52,414 nucleotides of DNA from a virus. The position numbers were made by a program, and so were the translations under genes. Position 1 is the first letter of the stretch, and every line of letters begins with the position of its first letter. The DNA lies in the IMG/VR virus record IMGVR_UViG_3300044957_000556, positions 1-52,414 of that record; one strand, given 5' to 3'. Under the pieces are notes generated by a model. That model searched no databases and was not told the DNA's origin. It saw nothing but the letters and a program-made list of their open reading frames with translations. Shown here one piece after another: positions 17,453 to 26,642 of this stretch.

Positions 17453-17808
17453 CACCACAGTTTCCTATCATTGAACTTCTAGATCGTCTGGCAATAGCAA
17501 GAGTCAAGCACCAACGCATTGGTAATAATCAAGTTGAACTTGACTTTTATAATCAGCAGGCACAGCATCTAGATTTGTCACTGGTTCGGCAAGAACTTGA
17601 ACAACTGCAACAGATACACAATGAAATATGGGAGTTAGAAAAAGAACTTAAAAGCGGTAAAGAAAGCCAGCTACCACTGGAAGAGATTGGACGCAGAGCC
17701 ATTAAAATCAGAGATTGGAATAACAAGCGTATTGGTATTAAAAATGTCATGGCTGAGAAACTATCTTGTCCAGTTAGAGAGCTAAAAAAAGAACATCTGT
17801 CAGAATGA
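17449..17808 (+). CDS. DUF6165-like helical protein
   Basis: A 119-residue, nearly all-helical protein: PIIELLDRLAIARVKHQRI, a Leu/Gln coiled coil, IHNEIWELEKELKSGKE and a final IRDWNNKRIGIKN. The pattern 'ELLDR..I...K..R' plus 'N..LW.LE..LR' is what I recall for DUF6165, which occurs in LPS and sugar clusters. It overlaps radical SAM and dioxygenase-like genes, consistent with a glycan setting. The molecular role is unknown. Confidence 0.55.
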   Translation: MTPQFPIIELLDRLAIARVKHQRIGNNQVELDFYNQQAQHLDLSLVRQELEQLQQIHNEIWELEKELKSGKESQLPLEEIGRRAIKIRDWNNKRIGIKNVMAEKLSCPVRELKKEHLSE

Positions 17809-18302
17809 AATATAGATTAGGTCACATTGAGCCATGGTGGAATGATGATTTCAAAAGTTTTGAGTATCAGTATCTTCCACACAAAGATCAGGTTATGGTT
17901 GCAGAATGGCAAGCGCAAGGATATAGAAATCTAAATCTCAATGGAGGAATATATCACCTTAACGATACAGAGTATGCACAGCCGTTTTTCCAGCAGTTTT
18001 CGTGGACCAATCAAGGTGCTTGTTTGTTCCGTATGAACACTGGAGATATCACTCCCAATCACAAGGATCATTACATCACATACAAACGTGTATTTGATAT
18101 CAAAGATAATAGCAAAATATGGCGGGCTATTGTATTCATGGAAGACTGGAAGTCAGGCCACTACTTTGAGATAGATGGAAAACCATTGGTGAATTGGCAA
18201 CGTGGAGATTATGTTGCATGGAACTATGATGTTTGGCACATGGCGTTTAACATGGGTATTGAGCCAAGATACACCATGCAGATCACTGGAGTACAAAAAT
18301 GA
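17805..18302 (+). CDS. Asp/Asn beta-hydroxylase-like 2-oxoglutarate/Fe(II) oxygenase
   Basis: A 165-residue protein. PNHKDHYITYKRV provides the first His and Asp of an HxD-type iron site; VWHMAFNMGIEPRYTMQITG provides the distal His and an Arg for 2-oxoglutarate about 70 residues later, in a double-stranded beta-helix pattern. The size matches small phage dioxygenases. The target may be the product of the adjacent radical SAM or aminotransferase. The iron ligands are clear enough for the fold; the substrate is not known. Confidence 0.6.
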   Translation: MKYRLGHIEPWWNDDFKSFEYQYLPHKDQVMVAEWQAQGYRNLNLNGGIYHLNDTEYAQPFFQQFSWTNQGACLFRMNTGDITPNHKDHYITYKRVFDIKDNSKIWRAIVFMEDWKSGHYFEIDGKPLVNWQRGDYVAWNYDVWHMAFNMGIEPRYTMQITGVQK

Positions 18303-18889
18303 ACCTAAGTATCATCAGAGAGTTTGAAGAGACACTGGCCAAATACACTGGGTCACCGTATGCTATAATGACTGATTGTTGTACACATGCCATTGAACTA
18401 TGTCTGCGCTATGAGCGGGTCAAGGAATGTCAGTTTACTCCTTACACCTATATCAGCGTACCAATGACCATGCACAAACTTGATATTGAGTTCACTTATA
18501 TTGAACAAGACACCCAACAATGGGTCGGGGAATACCAGTTTATCAACACCAGAGTTTGGGACAGTGCCCGCAGATTAGAGCCCGGAATGTATCGTGCAGG
18601 GTCAATGATGTGTTTGAGTTTTGGATATTCTAAACCATTGGAGATTATGCACGGTGGAGCCATATTGCTAGATGACACAACGGCATACCAAACTATTCTA
18701 CGTCAACGCTCTGATGGCAGAGACCTATCTATCAGTCCATGGCAAGAACAGCAGGAGTTTGAAGTTGGCTACCATTACAGACCTACCATAGAAGATGCTG
18801 TCAAAGGATTGGAAATGTTGCCCACCATCAAACCTCAATCACAATATGTCGCTTATCCAGATTGCCGCAAAATCCATATAAAAACTTGA
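18299..18889 (+). CDS. DegT/DnrJ-type aminotransferase-like protein, short
   Basis: A 196-residue protein, about half the usual length of this family. FEETLAKYTGSPYAIMTDCCTHAIELCL is the PLP-phosphate loop region; CLSFGYSKPLEIMHGGAILLDD matches 'SF...K.L..G.GG.I' with the PLP Lys in SKP. The usual C-terminal small domain is missing, yet the catalytic core is present, and in phages such short versions recur. It would aminate a keto-sugar if active. A relic of a similar gene lies at 4417. Confidence 0.6.
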   Translation: MNLSIIREFEETLAKYTGSPYAIMTDCCTHAIELCLRYERVKECQFTPYTYISVPMTMHKLDIEFTYIEQDTQQWVGEYQFINTRVWDSARRLEPGMYRAGSMMCLSFGYSKPLEIMHGGAILLDDTTAYQTILRQRSDGRDLSISPWQEQQEFEVGYHYRPTIEDAVKGLEMLPTIKPQSQYVAYPDCRKIHIKT

Positions 18890-18914
18890 CACAGGTCATA
18901 ATAACAGTTACAAT
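18886..18914 (+). promoter_or_regulatory. Strong sigma70-type promoter before folE
   Basis: TTGACA (18886-18891), a spacer of exactly 17 and TACAAT (18909-18914). It begins inside the last codons of the upstream gene. The leader to folE is about 35 bases and carries CGGAGAAAC as RBS. This is one of the best promoter matches in the window and starts the queuosine-precursor segment. Confidence 0.7.
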
Positions 18915-18956
18915 AACAACAAGACAGGTCATCCTCGACCCTAACTCGGAGAAACA

Positions 18957-19700
18957 ATGACAACTAAAGAAACAGCACTAGATGCCATGAATGGCAACTT
19001 CGAATACCAAGAATCATACTTAGGTGACACGATTCGATTTCAAATGAAACGTGACGGGAAACGTTTCTGGGCAGGCGATAATATTAGTGATTACTTGCAT
19101 GATGGGGACAAAGACCGTCTGATCGACGAAGCAACAGAAGCATTTGAAACAGTGCTTGACCGTTTGCTGATTGATCGTGACAACGACCCTAATTCAAAAG
19201 GCACAGCTCGCAGACTGGCCAAGATGTACTTTAACGAAATAATGGCAGGACGTTATGAACCAGCACCAGACACAACAGCATTTCCAAACGACAATGACGA
19301 CCGCTATGAAGGCATGTTGGTTGTTCGCAGTGAGCTTCGTAGCATATGTAGTCATCATCATCAGCCCGTTGCTGGTGTTGCTTACATTGGCATTATTGCG
19401 GCTAAGAAACTTATTGGCTTATCAAAGTACACAAGAATTGCTCAATGGTGTGCCCGGCGTGGTACTCTCCAGGAGGAACTTTGTAATGACATTGCTCGGG
19501 AGATCTCCAAAGCCACAGGGTCAAAGAACGTAGGTGTGTATATCCAAGCCACGCATGGTTGCTGTGAGAATCGCGGCATCATGGCACATAGCTCTTTAAC
19601 TCAGACTACTGTACTCACGGGTGCTTTCAAAACTGATTCCAGTGTTAAAAAAGAGTTCATGGACAATATCAAACTGCAACAAGAGTTTGCTCCTCGATGA
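18957..19700 (+). CDS. folE: GTP cyclohydrolase I
   Basis: A 247-residue protein. SICSHHHQPVAGVAYIGII carries zinc ligands C131 and H134; the third ligand comes from HGCCENRGI (C202/C203). LIGLSKYTRIAQWCARR is the GTP-binding region. The enzyme converts GTP to dihydroneopterin triphosphate, first step to tetrahydrofolate and to 7-deazaguanines. With QueD and QueE encoded nearby, the phage purpose is most likely deazaguanine for DNA modification. It has its own promoter. Confidence 0.93.
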   Translation: MTTKETALDAMNGNFEYQESYLGDTIRFQMKRDGKRFWAGDNISDYLHDGDKDRLIDEATEAFETVLDRLLIDRDNDPNSKGTARRLAKMYFNEIMAGRYEPAPDTTAFPNDNDDRYEGMLVVRSELRSICSHHHQPVAGVAYIGIIAAKKLIGLSKYTRIAQWCARRGTLQEELCNDIAREISKATGSKNVGVYIQATHGCCENRGIMAHSSLTQTTVLTGAFKTDSSVKKEFMDNIKLQQEFAPR

Positions 19701-19807
19701 CATCTTGTCTCAAGCCAATGACTGTTGATGAAATCAGAACCCTAGTTGGTCCTGGTTTTGTTAACAGCTTTCAACAGGAAATGACTACAACAGCAAAACT
19801 AGGGTAG
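19697..19807 (+). CDS. Small hypothetical protein (36 aa)
   Basis: An ATGA overlap with the folE stop opens 36 codons, MTSCLKPMTVDEIRTLVGPG..., ending TAG at 19805-19807. Coupling to folE and a plausible helical sequence favour a real micro-gene. The remaining bases to 19954 hold no clear gene. Confidence 0.4.
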   Translation: MTSCLKPMTVDEIRTLVGPGFVNSFQQEMTTTAKLG

Positions 19808-19954
19808 AAATCAAGTTATAAAGCAAATGTTGGACAGACCCAAAATACCATTTACCGATCTATAAGTTCTAATAGGTAAGTGGTTACTATCCCGCTAGAC
19901 CAGAAAACCAGATGCAGTTACAATATTATCATTACAACTCTTCTAGGTTTTTTT

Positions 19955-22324
19955 ATGCAGTTCAAAAAAAATGTTTTATCAGTTTCCATAGCGGCCATAG
20001 CCTTTAACCTGTCAGGTTGTGGCGGTGGGGGCGGTGGTAGCGGGTCATCTGCTACCCTAGGCGGCTTTGTTCGAAGTGAAGTTCCTTTCCATACCCCAGT
20101 ACGCATTGCTAGCGCAGTTGATCCATTGGTCAAAACCGACGGGTCAGCACCGGTGTTTGACATATTCAACGCTAACATCACAGGCAGTGGCAATGATGTT
20201 ATTTTGGCAGGACGACAAACACAATATGCCACACCCGAAACATGGAGTAACAGCAGATTGAGTTTGTTGGCGTGGGAAGGTGGCACCTTGGTGGACCGTA
20301 CGGCGCAGTGGTTTCCTGGCGGAATCAATGAAATCTTGGGCACTGAGCCCAGTGTGAAGTTCGCTGACTTGTTTAACACAGGTCGTCAAGACATGCTGGT
20401 AGCCCCTAGCACTGATATGCAACATTATGGACCAGGCTATGTGTTTTCTAATCAAGGTACACATTTTAATCGTATATCGATACCGCTGAACAATGTATGG
20501 GCACATGACAGCGCCATAGCCGACATGGACAACGACGGTTACAAAGATCTATTGTTTGTTGACTATGGACCCAACACTACCTTGGCCATCAACAACAGAG
20601 TCAACAACTTTACTACCTATACCGATCCTAGAGGCCATGCAGGAGATTTGCGTTGGGGTGGATCCAGTGTAGTAGCTGATGATTTTTTGGGCAATGGACA
20701 AAAACAAATCATTGTCACAGACAACTCTTGTAATGTTACCAATCCGGCCTGTAGTATCGCTCGCACCACCAAGATGTATACCTATACTATCACAGGAGGT
20801 CAGCTGAACTATCATTATACAGGCGATTTGCCTGCACCACTGCTAGACCATAATGTACGTGTGGTATCGCATGATTTCAACTCAGACGGTAGACCCGACG
20901 TCATTGTGTTTAGTAGGCCAAGCAACTATACTATCAAACAAAGCGCCATACAGTTTTTGAGCAATCAAGGCGGTGGTTCATTCACTGATGTTACCTCAAC
21001 TACCTTGGTCGGCTATGATACCAACACCTACTCTACTTACAATCCTCGATTCCTGGATGTCAACGGTGACGGACGCACTGACATCTTGGTCAGCGCATGG
21101 GATTTCTCCGGCAATCACAGTAGCACACAGGTCTTATTAAAAAGCTCCGATGGAAAGTTTGTGGCGGCCCACCAAAAGATTTTCACAGACTTCTTGAAAC
21201 AAGCCGCATCAATGACCAACAGTCTCGGTGCTGGGGCCAACGAAGCCAACAGCACAGTGAACATTTTCCAGGCGCCCGATGGCAAACTATATCTGGTAAC
21301 AATGATTATGTACGAAACCAACAATGATAAGAAGATGGCTGTTTACATGAGTCAGATGGGCACACAGACCACAATGACAGCACAGGCCGCTGTGGACTTG
21401 ATCCGACAGAAATGGCCTTACATGAGTGTGCCCCAAGCCAATCGAGTGTTGGCACAAACCGCGTCTACTTATTGGAATGGTAGCGTGATAGATCTTGATG
21501 CCGCACTAAGACCAGTGGGAGCACTCAGCATTGGAGCAAAGATTTTATCGGGACATATCAGTGGGGTTGACATAGGGTCCGGACAAATGATGGCCATGGA
21601 TGCGCTACAAAGACCATTTATGGTCAATGCAAAACCAATGAATGTGTCTATGTTGAATGCTTTCCAACGCAACAACTTTGGCGGAGTAGATCACGATATG
21701 ACCTCGCCCACAGAATATTTGACCGGAGCCAGAGGTTATTTGGTTAATGGCATGCGTATCGCCAGTGATCAACAGTCAGGAGAGTACAGCATTGGTATAC
21801 CTGCGGTATGGCGCCGAAACTCATGGAGTTTCGGCACACAATACACCAGCTTAAACTTCAATCCATGGGTGTCATTCAGCGGAGTATGGGGCAACGTTCG
21901 TACCAGTTCTGTGTTTGACAATGTGTTATCTTATCAAAATAGCGGATTTGTAGCTCGAGCCAGTGTGATGTACGTGACCACTGATATTAATCCCGGACTA
22001 ATTACTCGTGTGAGCCCTATCCTAGGCACTTGGGCAGAGACCGGCTACCGCTGGGGTGACCGACGCAATGACATAGGGCTTTATTTTGGTCAGGTACCGC
22101 GTGTGCTAAGTGGTCGGATTGAGGCCAATGTGCCCACTTCGTTTGACAACGCAGGTCAGTTAGTTTACACTAAACAGAACCTTGATATCATGCAAACAGC
22201 AACGTATTATGTGCGTGGCGTATACAGCAAACGTATCGATAAGAATACCCAGTTTAGATTCAATGCCGCTGTGAGTTCGGTGGGGCAACATAGAATCATG
22301 AACGAAATACTTTGGAGTTTTTAA
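19955..22324 (+). CDS. Large surface lipoprotein: FG-GAP/VCBS beta-propeller plus barrel-like C-terminus
   Basis: A 789-residue protein. MQFKKNVLSVSIAAIAFNLSGC is a lipoprotein signal with lipobox LSGC (Cys22), followed by a Gly/Ser linker. Residues about 110-400 carry at least five 'D.(N/D)GD G..D(I/L)(L/I)V' repeats (IADMDNDGYKDLLFVD, FLDVNGDGRTDILV), a Ca-binding propeller pattern. A stretch like the end of a subtilase domain follows (PQANRVLAQTASTYWNGSVIDLDAAL), without catalytic residues in view. The last 170 residues alternate as beta strands and end in Phe, as in outer-membrane barrels. Probably exported to the host surface; superinfection exclusion or adhesion are guesses. Confidence 0.75.
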   Translation: MQFKKNVLSVSIAAIAFNLSGCGGGGGGSGSSATLGGFVRSEVPFHTPVRIASAVDPLVKTDGSAPVFDIFNANITGSGNDVILAGRQTQYATPETWSNSRLSLLAWEGGTLVDRTAQWFPGGINEILGTEPSVKFADLFNTGRQDMLVAPSTDMQHYGPGYVFSNQGTHFNRISIPLNNVWAHDSAIADMDNDGYKDLLFVDYGPNTTLAINNRVNNFTTYTDPRGHAGDLRWGGSSVVADDFLGNGQKQIIVTDNSCNVTNPACSIARTTKMYTYTITGGQLNYHYTGDLPAPLLDHNVRVVSHDFNSDGRPDVIVFSRPSNYTIKQSAIQFLSNQGGGSFTDVTSTTLVGYDTNTYSTYNPRFLDVNGDGRTDILVSAWDFSGNHSSTQVLLKSSDGKFVAAHQKIFTDFLKQAASMTNSLGAGANEANSTVNIFQAPDGKLYLVTMIMYETNNDKKMAVYMSQMGTQTTMTAQAAVDLIRQKWPYMSVPQANRVLAQTASTYWNGSVIDLDAALRPVGALSIGAKILSGHISGVDIGSGQMMAMDALQRPFMVNAKPMNVSMLNAFQRNNFGGVDHDMTSPTEYLTGARGYLVNGMRIASDQQSGEYSIGIPAVWRRNSWSFGTQYTSLNFNPWVSFSGVWGNVRTSSVFDNVLSYQNSGFVARASVMYVTTDINPGLITRVSPILGTWAETGYRWGDRRNDIGLYFGQVPRVLSGRIEANVPTSFDNAGQLVYTKQNLDIMQTATYYVRGVYSKRIDKNTQFRFNAAVSSVGQHRIMNEILWSF

Positions 22325-22720
22325 ATGGCAACCACACTAAAACAAGCACAACAAGCAGGAATCGCACCTTGGGATGATGTTTATTTTGAAGACAAGACTT
22401 TGTGGATTTTCAGAGACCAATATCCCGTAAGTCCCGGGCACTTATTGTTCGTTCCCAAAGTTGACAATGCCGACGGTATCATGGATTGTTTTCGTACCGC
22501 ACACAGATATGGTGAATGGGTAGTGCTCAAAGGTGATGCTGACGGTTACAACATTGGTTTAAATATAGGATCGGCAGCTGGTCAAACAGTAATGTATCCA
22601 CACATACACATGATTCCTAGAAGCACTGGAGATTGTGCCGACCCTGTGGGCGGTGTGCGTGGAGTAATCGCCGGTCAGGCCAACTACAAAACTACAGGTT
22701 ATAAAAACCCTACTAAATAA
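22325..22720 (+). CDS. HIT-family nucleotide hydrolase/transferase
   Basis: A 131-residue protein starting right after the lipoprotein stop. QYPVSPGHLLFVPK and the late YPHIHMIPRSTGD give the HIT signature His-x-His-x-(hydrophobic), although the third His is replaced by the Pro-Arg region. Length and layout fit HIT proteins that cleave dinucleoside polyphosphates or AMP/GMP conjugates. Whether it acts in the phage deazapurine or nucleotide pathway is unknown. Confidence 0.75.
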   Translation: MATTLKQAQQAGIAPWDDVYFEDKTLWIFRDQYPVSPGHLLFVPKVDNADGIMDCFRTAHRYGEWVVLKGDADGYNIGLNIGSAAGQTVMYPHIHMIPRSTGDCADPVGGVRGVIAGQANYKTTGYKNPTK

Positions 22721-22803
22721 TGATCTCGATAGCGGCCTTCCGGCATTCATCCCGCTATACAAATTCTGCAGGCCTATGCTAAACTTTACATAGGAGAATA
22801 GTA

Positions 22804-23361
22804 ATGGCAAAATTTTACTCTACAAAAACATATGGCAACGACCGAGGGCTGAGCTGTTGTTTTAGACAATGGCGTGCCACACACAGTCATTGTTCGACCT
22901 TACACGGTTATTCCATTGGCATCAAACTTGTATTTGAATGTGACACACTAGATGACAAGAACTGGTGCATGGACTTTGGCGGTCTCAAGGAGTTCAAGGC
23001 CTGGGCTGACCACATGTTTGATCACACCCTGGTTATTGCTGAAGATGATCCAATGCTAGATCGTTTTAAACTGATGAGTGGTTGGAGTTCAAATCCAGTG
23101 TACGACGGCAGACCAGAACGTGTACAAATAGAACCATATCGTCGACAAGGCATCTGCGATCTACGTATTGTACCTGCTGTGGGCTGTGAGATGTTTGCCA
23201 AGATGTGCTACGACAAAATGACTGAACTATTAGCCGGTGGCAATATGCGTTATCCTATCAATCCCAGTGTGCGTGTAAGAAGTGTTGAAGTTTTTGAACA
23301 CGGTGCTAACTCCGCAACTTACGAAGGGGATTTTCCTGTCATGAGAAAAATAAATGGATAA
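22804..23361 (+). CDS. queD: 6-carboxytetrahydropterin synthase (QueD-like)
   Basis: A 185-residue T-fold protein behind TAGGAGAA. C30-S-T-L-H34-G-Y carries the catalytic Cys and one zinc His; the second zinc His of E. coli QueD (HGH) is Tyr here, as I recall in other phage QueDs. MDFGGLKEFKAW and FDHTL follow the family pattern, and VFEHGANSATYEG near the end holds the catalytic Glu. It should turn dihydroneopterin triphosphate into carboxytetrahydropterin for QueE. The protein has an insertion of about 50 residues relative to short QueDs. Confidence 0.85.
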   Translation: MAKFYSTKTYGNDRGLSCCFRQWRATHSHCSTLHGYSIGIKLVFECDTLDDKNWCMDFGGLKEFKAWADHMFDHTLVIAEDDPMLDRFKLMSGWSSNPVYDGRPERVQIEPYRRQGICDLRIVPAVGCEMFAKMCYDKMTELLAGGNMRYPINPSVRVRSVEVFEHGANSATYEGDFPVMRKING

Positions 23362-24211
23362 AACACCACATGTTGGTCTAAACAAGATCTGGAGCCAACC
23401 GCCCAGTCATGGCCTATCAGTGCTGTTACCCACTAGAGGCCGCACTGACATGCTGAAGCGTAGTTTGTTGAGCCTGTTTGATCAGGCCAACGACCCCACT
23501 GACATTGAGTTGATGCTGGCTTTTGACAACGATGACAAACAATCGTTGAAATGGTGTCAACAAAATGTGTTTCCTGAGTTGGAACAACGTGGAGTTGATG
23601 CTATTGTAGTAGAGTTTACCCCTCTAGGCTATCTCAGACTGCATGAGTATCTCAATACATTGGCTGGGATGGCCAACGGTAACTGGTTGATGTTCTGGAA
23701 CGATGATGCTGTAATGCAGACTAAGGACTGGGATCTACGCATCAGAGAGTACGATGGCAGATTTCTGTGTTTGCGTATGCCTACACACAATCAACATCCC
23801 TATGCTATCTTTCCCATCGTACCCAGAGACTGGTTTTACTTGTTGGGGCACCTCAGCAATCATCAGCTCACAGATGCTACTATCAGTCAGATATCATATA
23901 TCTTGGGCATCATGCAGAACATTGACGTAGAAGTCTTACACGATCGTTTTGATATCACCGGCAACAATCACGATGCAACTTTTAAAGACCGTCCCATGTT
24001 GGAAGGCAATCACAATCATCCGGCTGACTTTAATCATTTCACATTCCGTAACAAAAGATTGATAGATGCCAACAAACTTGCCTGGCATCTTGATCGCATT
24101 GGTCAGCCCAGTGAATGGTTCCGTCAAGTGGTATTGGAAAACAAAGACCCGTGGGCACATATGCTCAGTAAAGAGCAAGATCCCAATAGACAGGTAAGGA
24201 TACATGAATAA
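23354..24211 (+). CDS. GT-A type glycosyltransferase (GT2-like)
   Basis: A 285-residue protein. LSVLLPTRGRTDMLKRSLLSL is the GT2 N-terminal nucleotide-binding strand; NWLMFWNDDAVMQTKDWD carries the metal-binding Asp pair. The C-terminal half is His-rich and unassigned. It overlaps queD and a methyltransferase gene. Sugar transfer to a surface glycan or to modified DNA bases is possible. Confidence 0.7.
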   Translation: MDKTPHVGLNKIWSQPPSHGLSVLLPTRGRTDMLKRSLLSLFDQANDPTDIELMLAFDNDDKQSLKWCQQNVFPELEQRGVDAIVVEFTPLGYLRLHEYLNTLAGMANGNWLMFWNDDAVMQTKDWDLRIREYDGRFLCLRMPTHNQHPYAIFPIVPRDWFYLLGHLSNHQLTDATISQISYILGIMQNIDVEVLHDRFDITGNNHDATFKDRPMLEGNHNHPADFNHFTFRNKRLIDANKLAWHLDRIGQPSEWFRQVVLENKDPWAHMLSKEQDPNRQVRIHE

Positions 24212-24995
24212 CGCTGATCAACATCTACTTGATAAAATCAAAGCCTATTGGAACAGGCAGCCATGCAACATACTCCACGGTCGCAGTGAACTAGGAACCC
24301 CGGAGTTCTATCAAGAAGTTTCTAAACGTCGCTACAGAGTAGAACCACATATCCGCGAGTTTGCTGGCTTCCATCTCTGGGCAGGCAAGCGTGTGTTAGA
24401 GATTGGGTCAGGTATCGGCAGTGATGCCGAAGAGTTTGCCAAACGTGGTGCTGAATATGTAGGTGTAGATTATAGTGATCAAAGTGTTGAAATTGCACGT
24501 CAAAGATTTAACGTTTTCAAACTTGAAGGAGAGTTTCATAACATTGATGCCAGTGACATTGAAGCTCTCCGTGCGTTAGGACAGTTTGATCTCGTTTACA
24601 GTTACGGAGTGATACATCACTTTCCTGCCATTGACACCATCATCCGCAACGTGCATCAGGTGCTTAAACCTGATGGCGAGTTTCGCTTCATGGTCTATAC
24701 TAAAAACTCTTGGAAGTATGCCATGATTCAAAAGGGGCTGGATCAGTTTGAAGCACAAAGTGGATGCCCGTATGCGCAGGCATACACAAGAGAAGACATC
24801 TACCGCATGCTGAATGGTCAGTTCCACATTGAACGCCTGCGTCAGGATCATTGTTTCATGTACAACGTACCTGCCTACAAATCCGGACACTATGAACTAG
24901 AGCCGTGGTTTGAAAGTATGCCAGAGGATGTGCGTCAAGCTGTGCGTGAGTACCTAGGATGGCATTTATTGGTAAAGTCTAGAAAGATACAATGA
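24204..24995 (+). CDS. SAM-dependent methyltransferase
   Basis: A 263-residue class I methyltransferase. VLEIGSGIGSDAEEFAKRGAEYVGVDYSD gives motif I and the acidic end of strand 2; FDLVYSYGVIHHFPAID is motif IV, and VLKPDGEFRFMVYT motif VI. This Methyltransf_11-like layout is usual for small molecules and sugars. It is coupled by overlap to glycosyltransferase and FkbM-like genes, suggesting O-methylation of a glycan. Confidence 0.82.
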   Translation: MNNADQHLLDKIKAYWNRQPCNILHGRSELGTPEFYQEVSKRRYRVEPHIREFAGFHLWAGKRVLEIGSGIGSDAEEFAKRGAEYVGVDYSDQSVEIARQRFNVFKLEGEFHNIDASDIEALRALGQFDLVYSYGVIHHFPAIDTIIRNVHQVLKPDGEFRFMVYTKNSWKYAMIQKGLDQFEAQSGCPYAQAYTREDIYRMLNGQFHIERLRQDHCFMYNVPAYKSGHYELEPWFESMPEDVRQAVREYLGWHLLVKSRKIQ

Positions 24996-25735
24996 GAAAT
25001 CTACAACGCTATCTACAAGATGTAGCCAACGCTCGGCGTCATGAACTATTGCCCTATGTATTCTATATGACCGGAGCCAAGGTACAATCGGGCCCATTCG
25101 CTGGCACGATGTTGATTCCAAGATACATGTGGGGCGATGGAGATACTGCGGCCAAGCTCATGGGTGTTTATGAGGATGAGCTACATGATTTTGTTGAACA
25201 GGCGATTGCACAAGATCCCGACCTGGTGATCAATGTTGGCAGTGCTGAAGGATATTACAGTGTTGGATTTGCACGTAGGTTACCTAATACCAAAGTCATA
25301 GCAGTAGATGTTGATCTCCGGGCCGCGGGCATTGTAAAAGACACAGGTGCAGCCAACCAACTGTTGAATCTTGAAGCTATCACTCAACTGGTAGATCATG
25401 CATGGCTAGAACAGTATTGCCAGACGTCTGGTAACCCGCTGTTGATATTTGATTGTGAAGGTGCCGAACTAGAGCTATTGGATCCTACCAAGGTTAACGC
25501 ACTATCAAAATGTTCTGTTATAGTAGAATGTCACGACTGCATGAATCCCGTGATTACTGATACATTGGTTTATAGATTTCAATCAACACATGACATACAA
25601 CAAGTATCACAAACCTATAAAGATTCTTATCAATTTGATTTTTTACATCAACTCAGTGACTGTGACAAGTGGGCCTTGGTACATGAAGGACGTCCCAGTG
25701 CTATGAGTTGGTTATACATGATACCCAAACAATGA
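24992..25735 (+). CDS. FkbM-like methyltransferase
   Basis: A 247-residue protein. VINVGSAEGYYSVGFARRLPNTKVIAVDVD is a clear SAM-binding motif I with its acidic loop. LLIFDCEGAELELLDP is the D-x-E-G-x-E block of FkbM-family sugar O-methyltransferases. The N-terminal part describes entry into the fold. Together with the preceding methyltransferase and following glycosyltransferase it fits a glycan-decorating operon. Confidence 0.7.
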   Translation: MRNLQRYLQDVANARRHELLPYVFYMTGAKVQSGPFAGTMLIPRYMWGDGDTAAKLMGVYEDELHDFVEQAIAQDPDLVINVGSAEGYYSVGFARRLPNTKVIAVDVDLRAAGIVKDTGAANQLLNLEAITQLVDHAWLEQYCQTSGNPLLIFDCEGAELELLDPTKVNALSKCSVIVECHDCMNPVITDTLVYRFQSTHDIQQVSQTYKDSYQFDFLHQLSDCDKWALVHEGRPSAMSWLYMIPKQ

Positions 25736-26457
25736 AAAACTATCTAGTCAAAAGTCTGTTCCAAGTAAAGGATTCAAACTGGCACTTCCGAGATCGCAGT
25801 GATGAAACTGACCTGCATAAAAAATATATCGAAATGCACCAACTCAGTGTAGGTAGTTTCGGCCAGCATCTCAAAGGTGAGTGGGAGTTGAAGTTTATAC
25901 AAGGCACTGTAGACAATATTAATGATGCGTTCAAGCAAACGTTCCGGGCTATCTATGCTTTATGGCGCCAAGGCAATGTCAATATCTTCTACACTGACCC
26001 TGACACTATTGCCATCAAGAACATGAATCCATGGCAAATATCCAATCAGTTTCTGATGTTTAACTTCACCGATCCCAAGAGTTTGGAAACTGAAAATACC
26101 TATGGTCGAAAGTTTCCGCATTTTTTCAATGCCGGCGTAAGATACTTCCCAGCAGGCATGGATCAAAGAATTTGGGACATAGGACTTGGCATGCTAGACC
26201 AGTGGGAAGAAGGCACTTACAACACAGAACAAATCATACTCAATGCCATGCTATGGGATCAAGGAGTTACACTGGATCAAGTGCTACGACCCGAGTGGGC
26301 GTATCAAGCACAGTGGTTGCCAAATCAAGCACCGCTATGGTCGCAAGACATTTGGAATGGTATTGATATCAATCGAGCCATGATCCTACATCTTCATAGC
26401 AGTAGGAACATAGACGAAAAACTAGCGTTTATGAAGCAACTTTCTGGGCAAACATGA
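25732..26457 (+). CDS. Glycosyltransferase-like protein with DxD motif
   Basis: 241 residues from the ATG that overlaps the upstream TGA. NVNIFYTDPDTIAIK contains a D-P-D metal-binding motif after a hydrophobic strand; FFNAGVRYFPAGMD is the substrate-side loop of GT8/GT32-like enzymes, and ILHLHSSRN near the end supplies a final His for metal. The donor sugar is unknown. Confidence 0.6.
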   Translation: MKNYLVKSLFQVKDSNWHFRDRSDETDLHKKYIEMHQLSVGSFGQHLKGEWELKFIQGTVDNINDAFKQTFRAIYALWRQGNVNIFYTDPDTIAIKNMNPWQISNQFLMFNFTDPKSLETENTYGRKFPHFFNAGVRYFPAGMDQRIWDIGLGMLDQWEEGTYNTEQIILNAMLWDQGVTLDQVLRPEWAYQAQWLPNQAPLWSQDIWNGIDINRAMILHLHSSRNIDEKLAFMKQLSGQT

Positions 26458-26642
26458 AAGACATATTCACTTACATAGTCAATCGAGGTGAATTGCGTTC
26501 GGGCAACACTGTGTGTGGCAATGGTAGCACAATGTACTACACTGACTATCTTAGAAAAAGGCTAGTCGGATTTTTAACTGCGTATTTGATCAAAAGAGAA
26601 ATCACTAATGGAAAAAATAACATATACAGAAATATTCTATAG
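26454..26642 (+). CDS. Small hypothetical protein (62 aa)
   Basis: An ATGA overlap with the preceding gene opens 62 codons starting MKDIFTYIVNRGEL. The last 35 bases overlap queE. The first two thirds look protein-like (Gly/Thr-rich then helical RKRLVGFLTAYLIKRE), while the tail reads through the queE RBS. Possibly a real coupled gene; otherwise the interval is an untranslated leader of queE. Confidence 0.4.
   Translation: MKDIFTYIVNRGELRSGNTVCGNGSTMYYTDYLRKRLVGFLTAYLIKREITNGKNNIYRNIL

Noticed and set aside
26458-26607. PreQ1 riboswitch or similar element before queE, queD or folE
   Set aside because: No H-type pseudoknot pattern with a C-rich loop and A-rich tail was recognised in the leaders; folE simply has a sigma70-type promoter.
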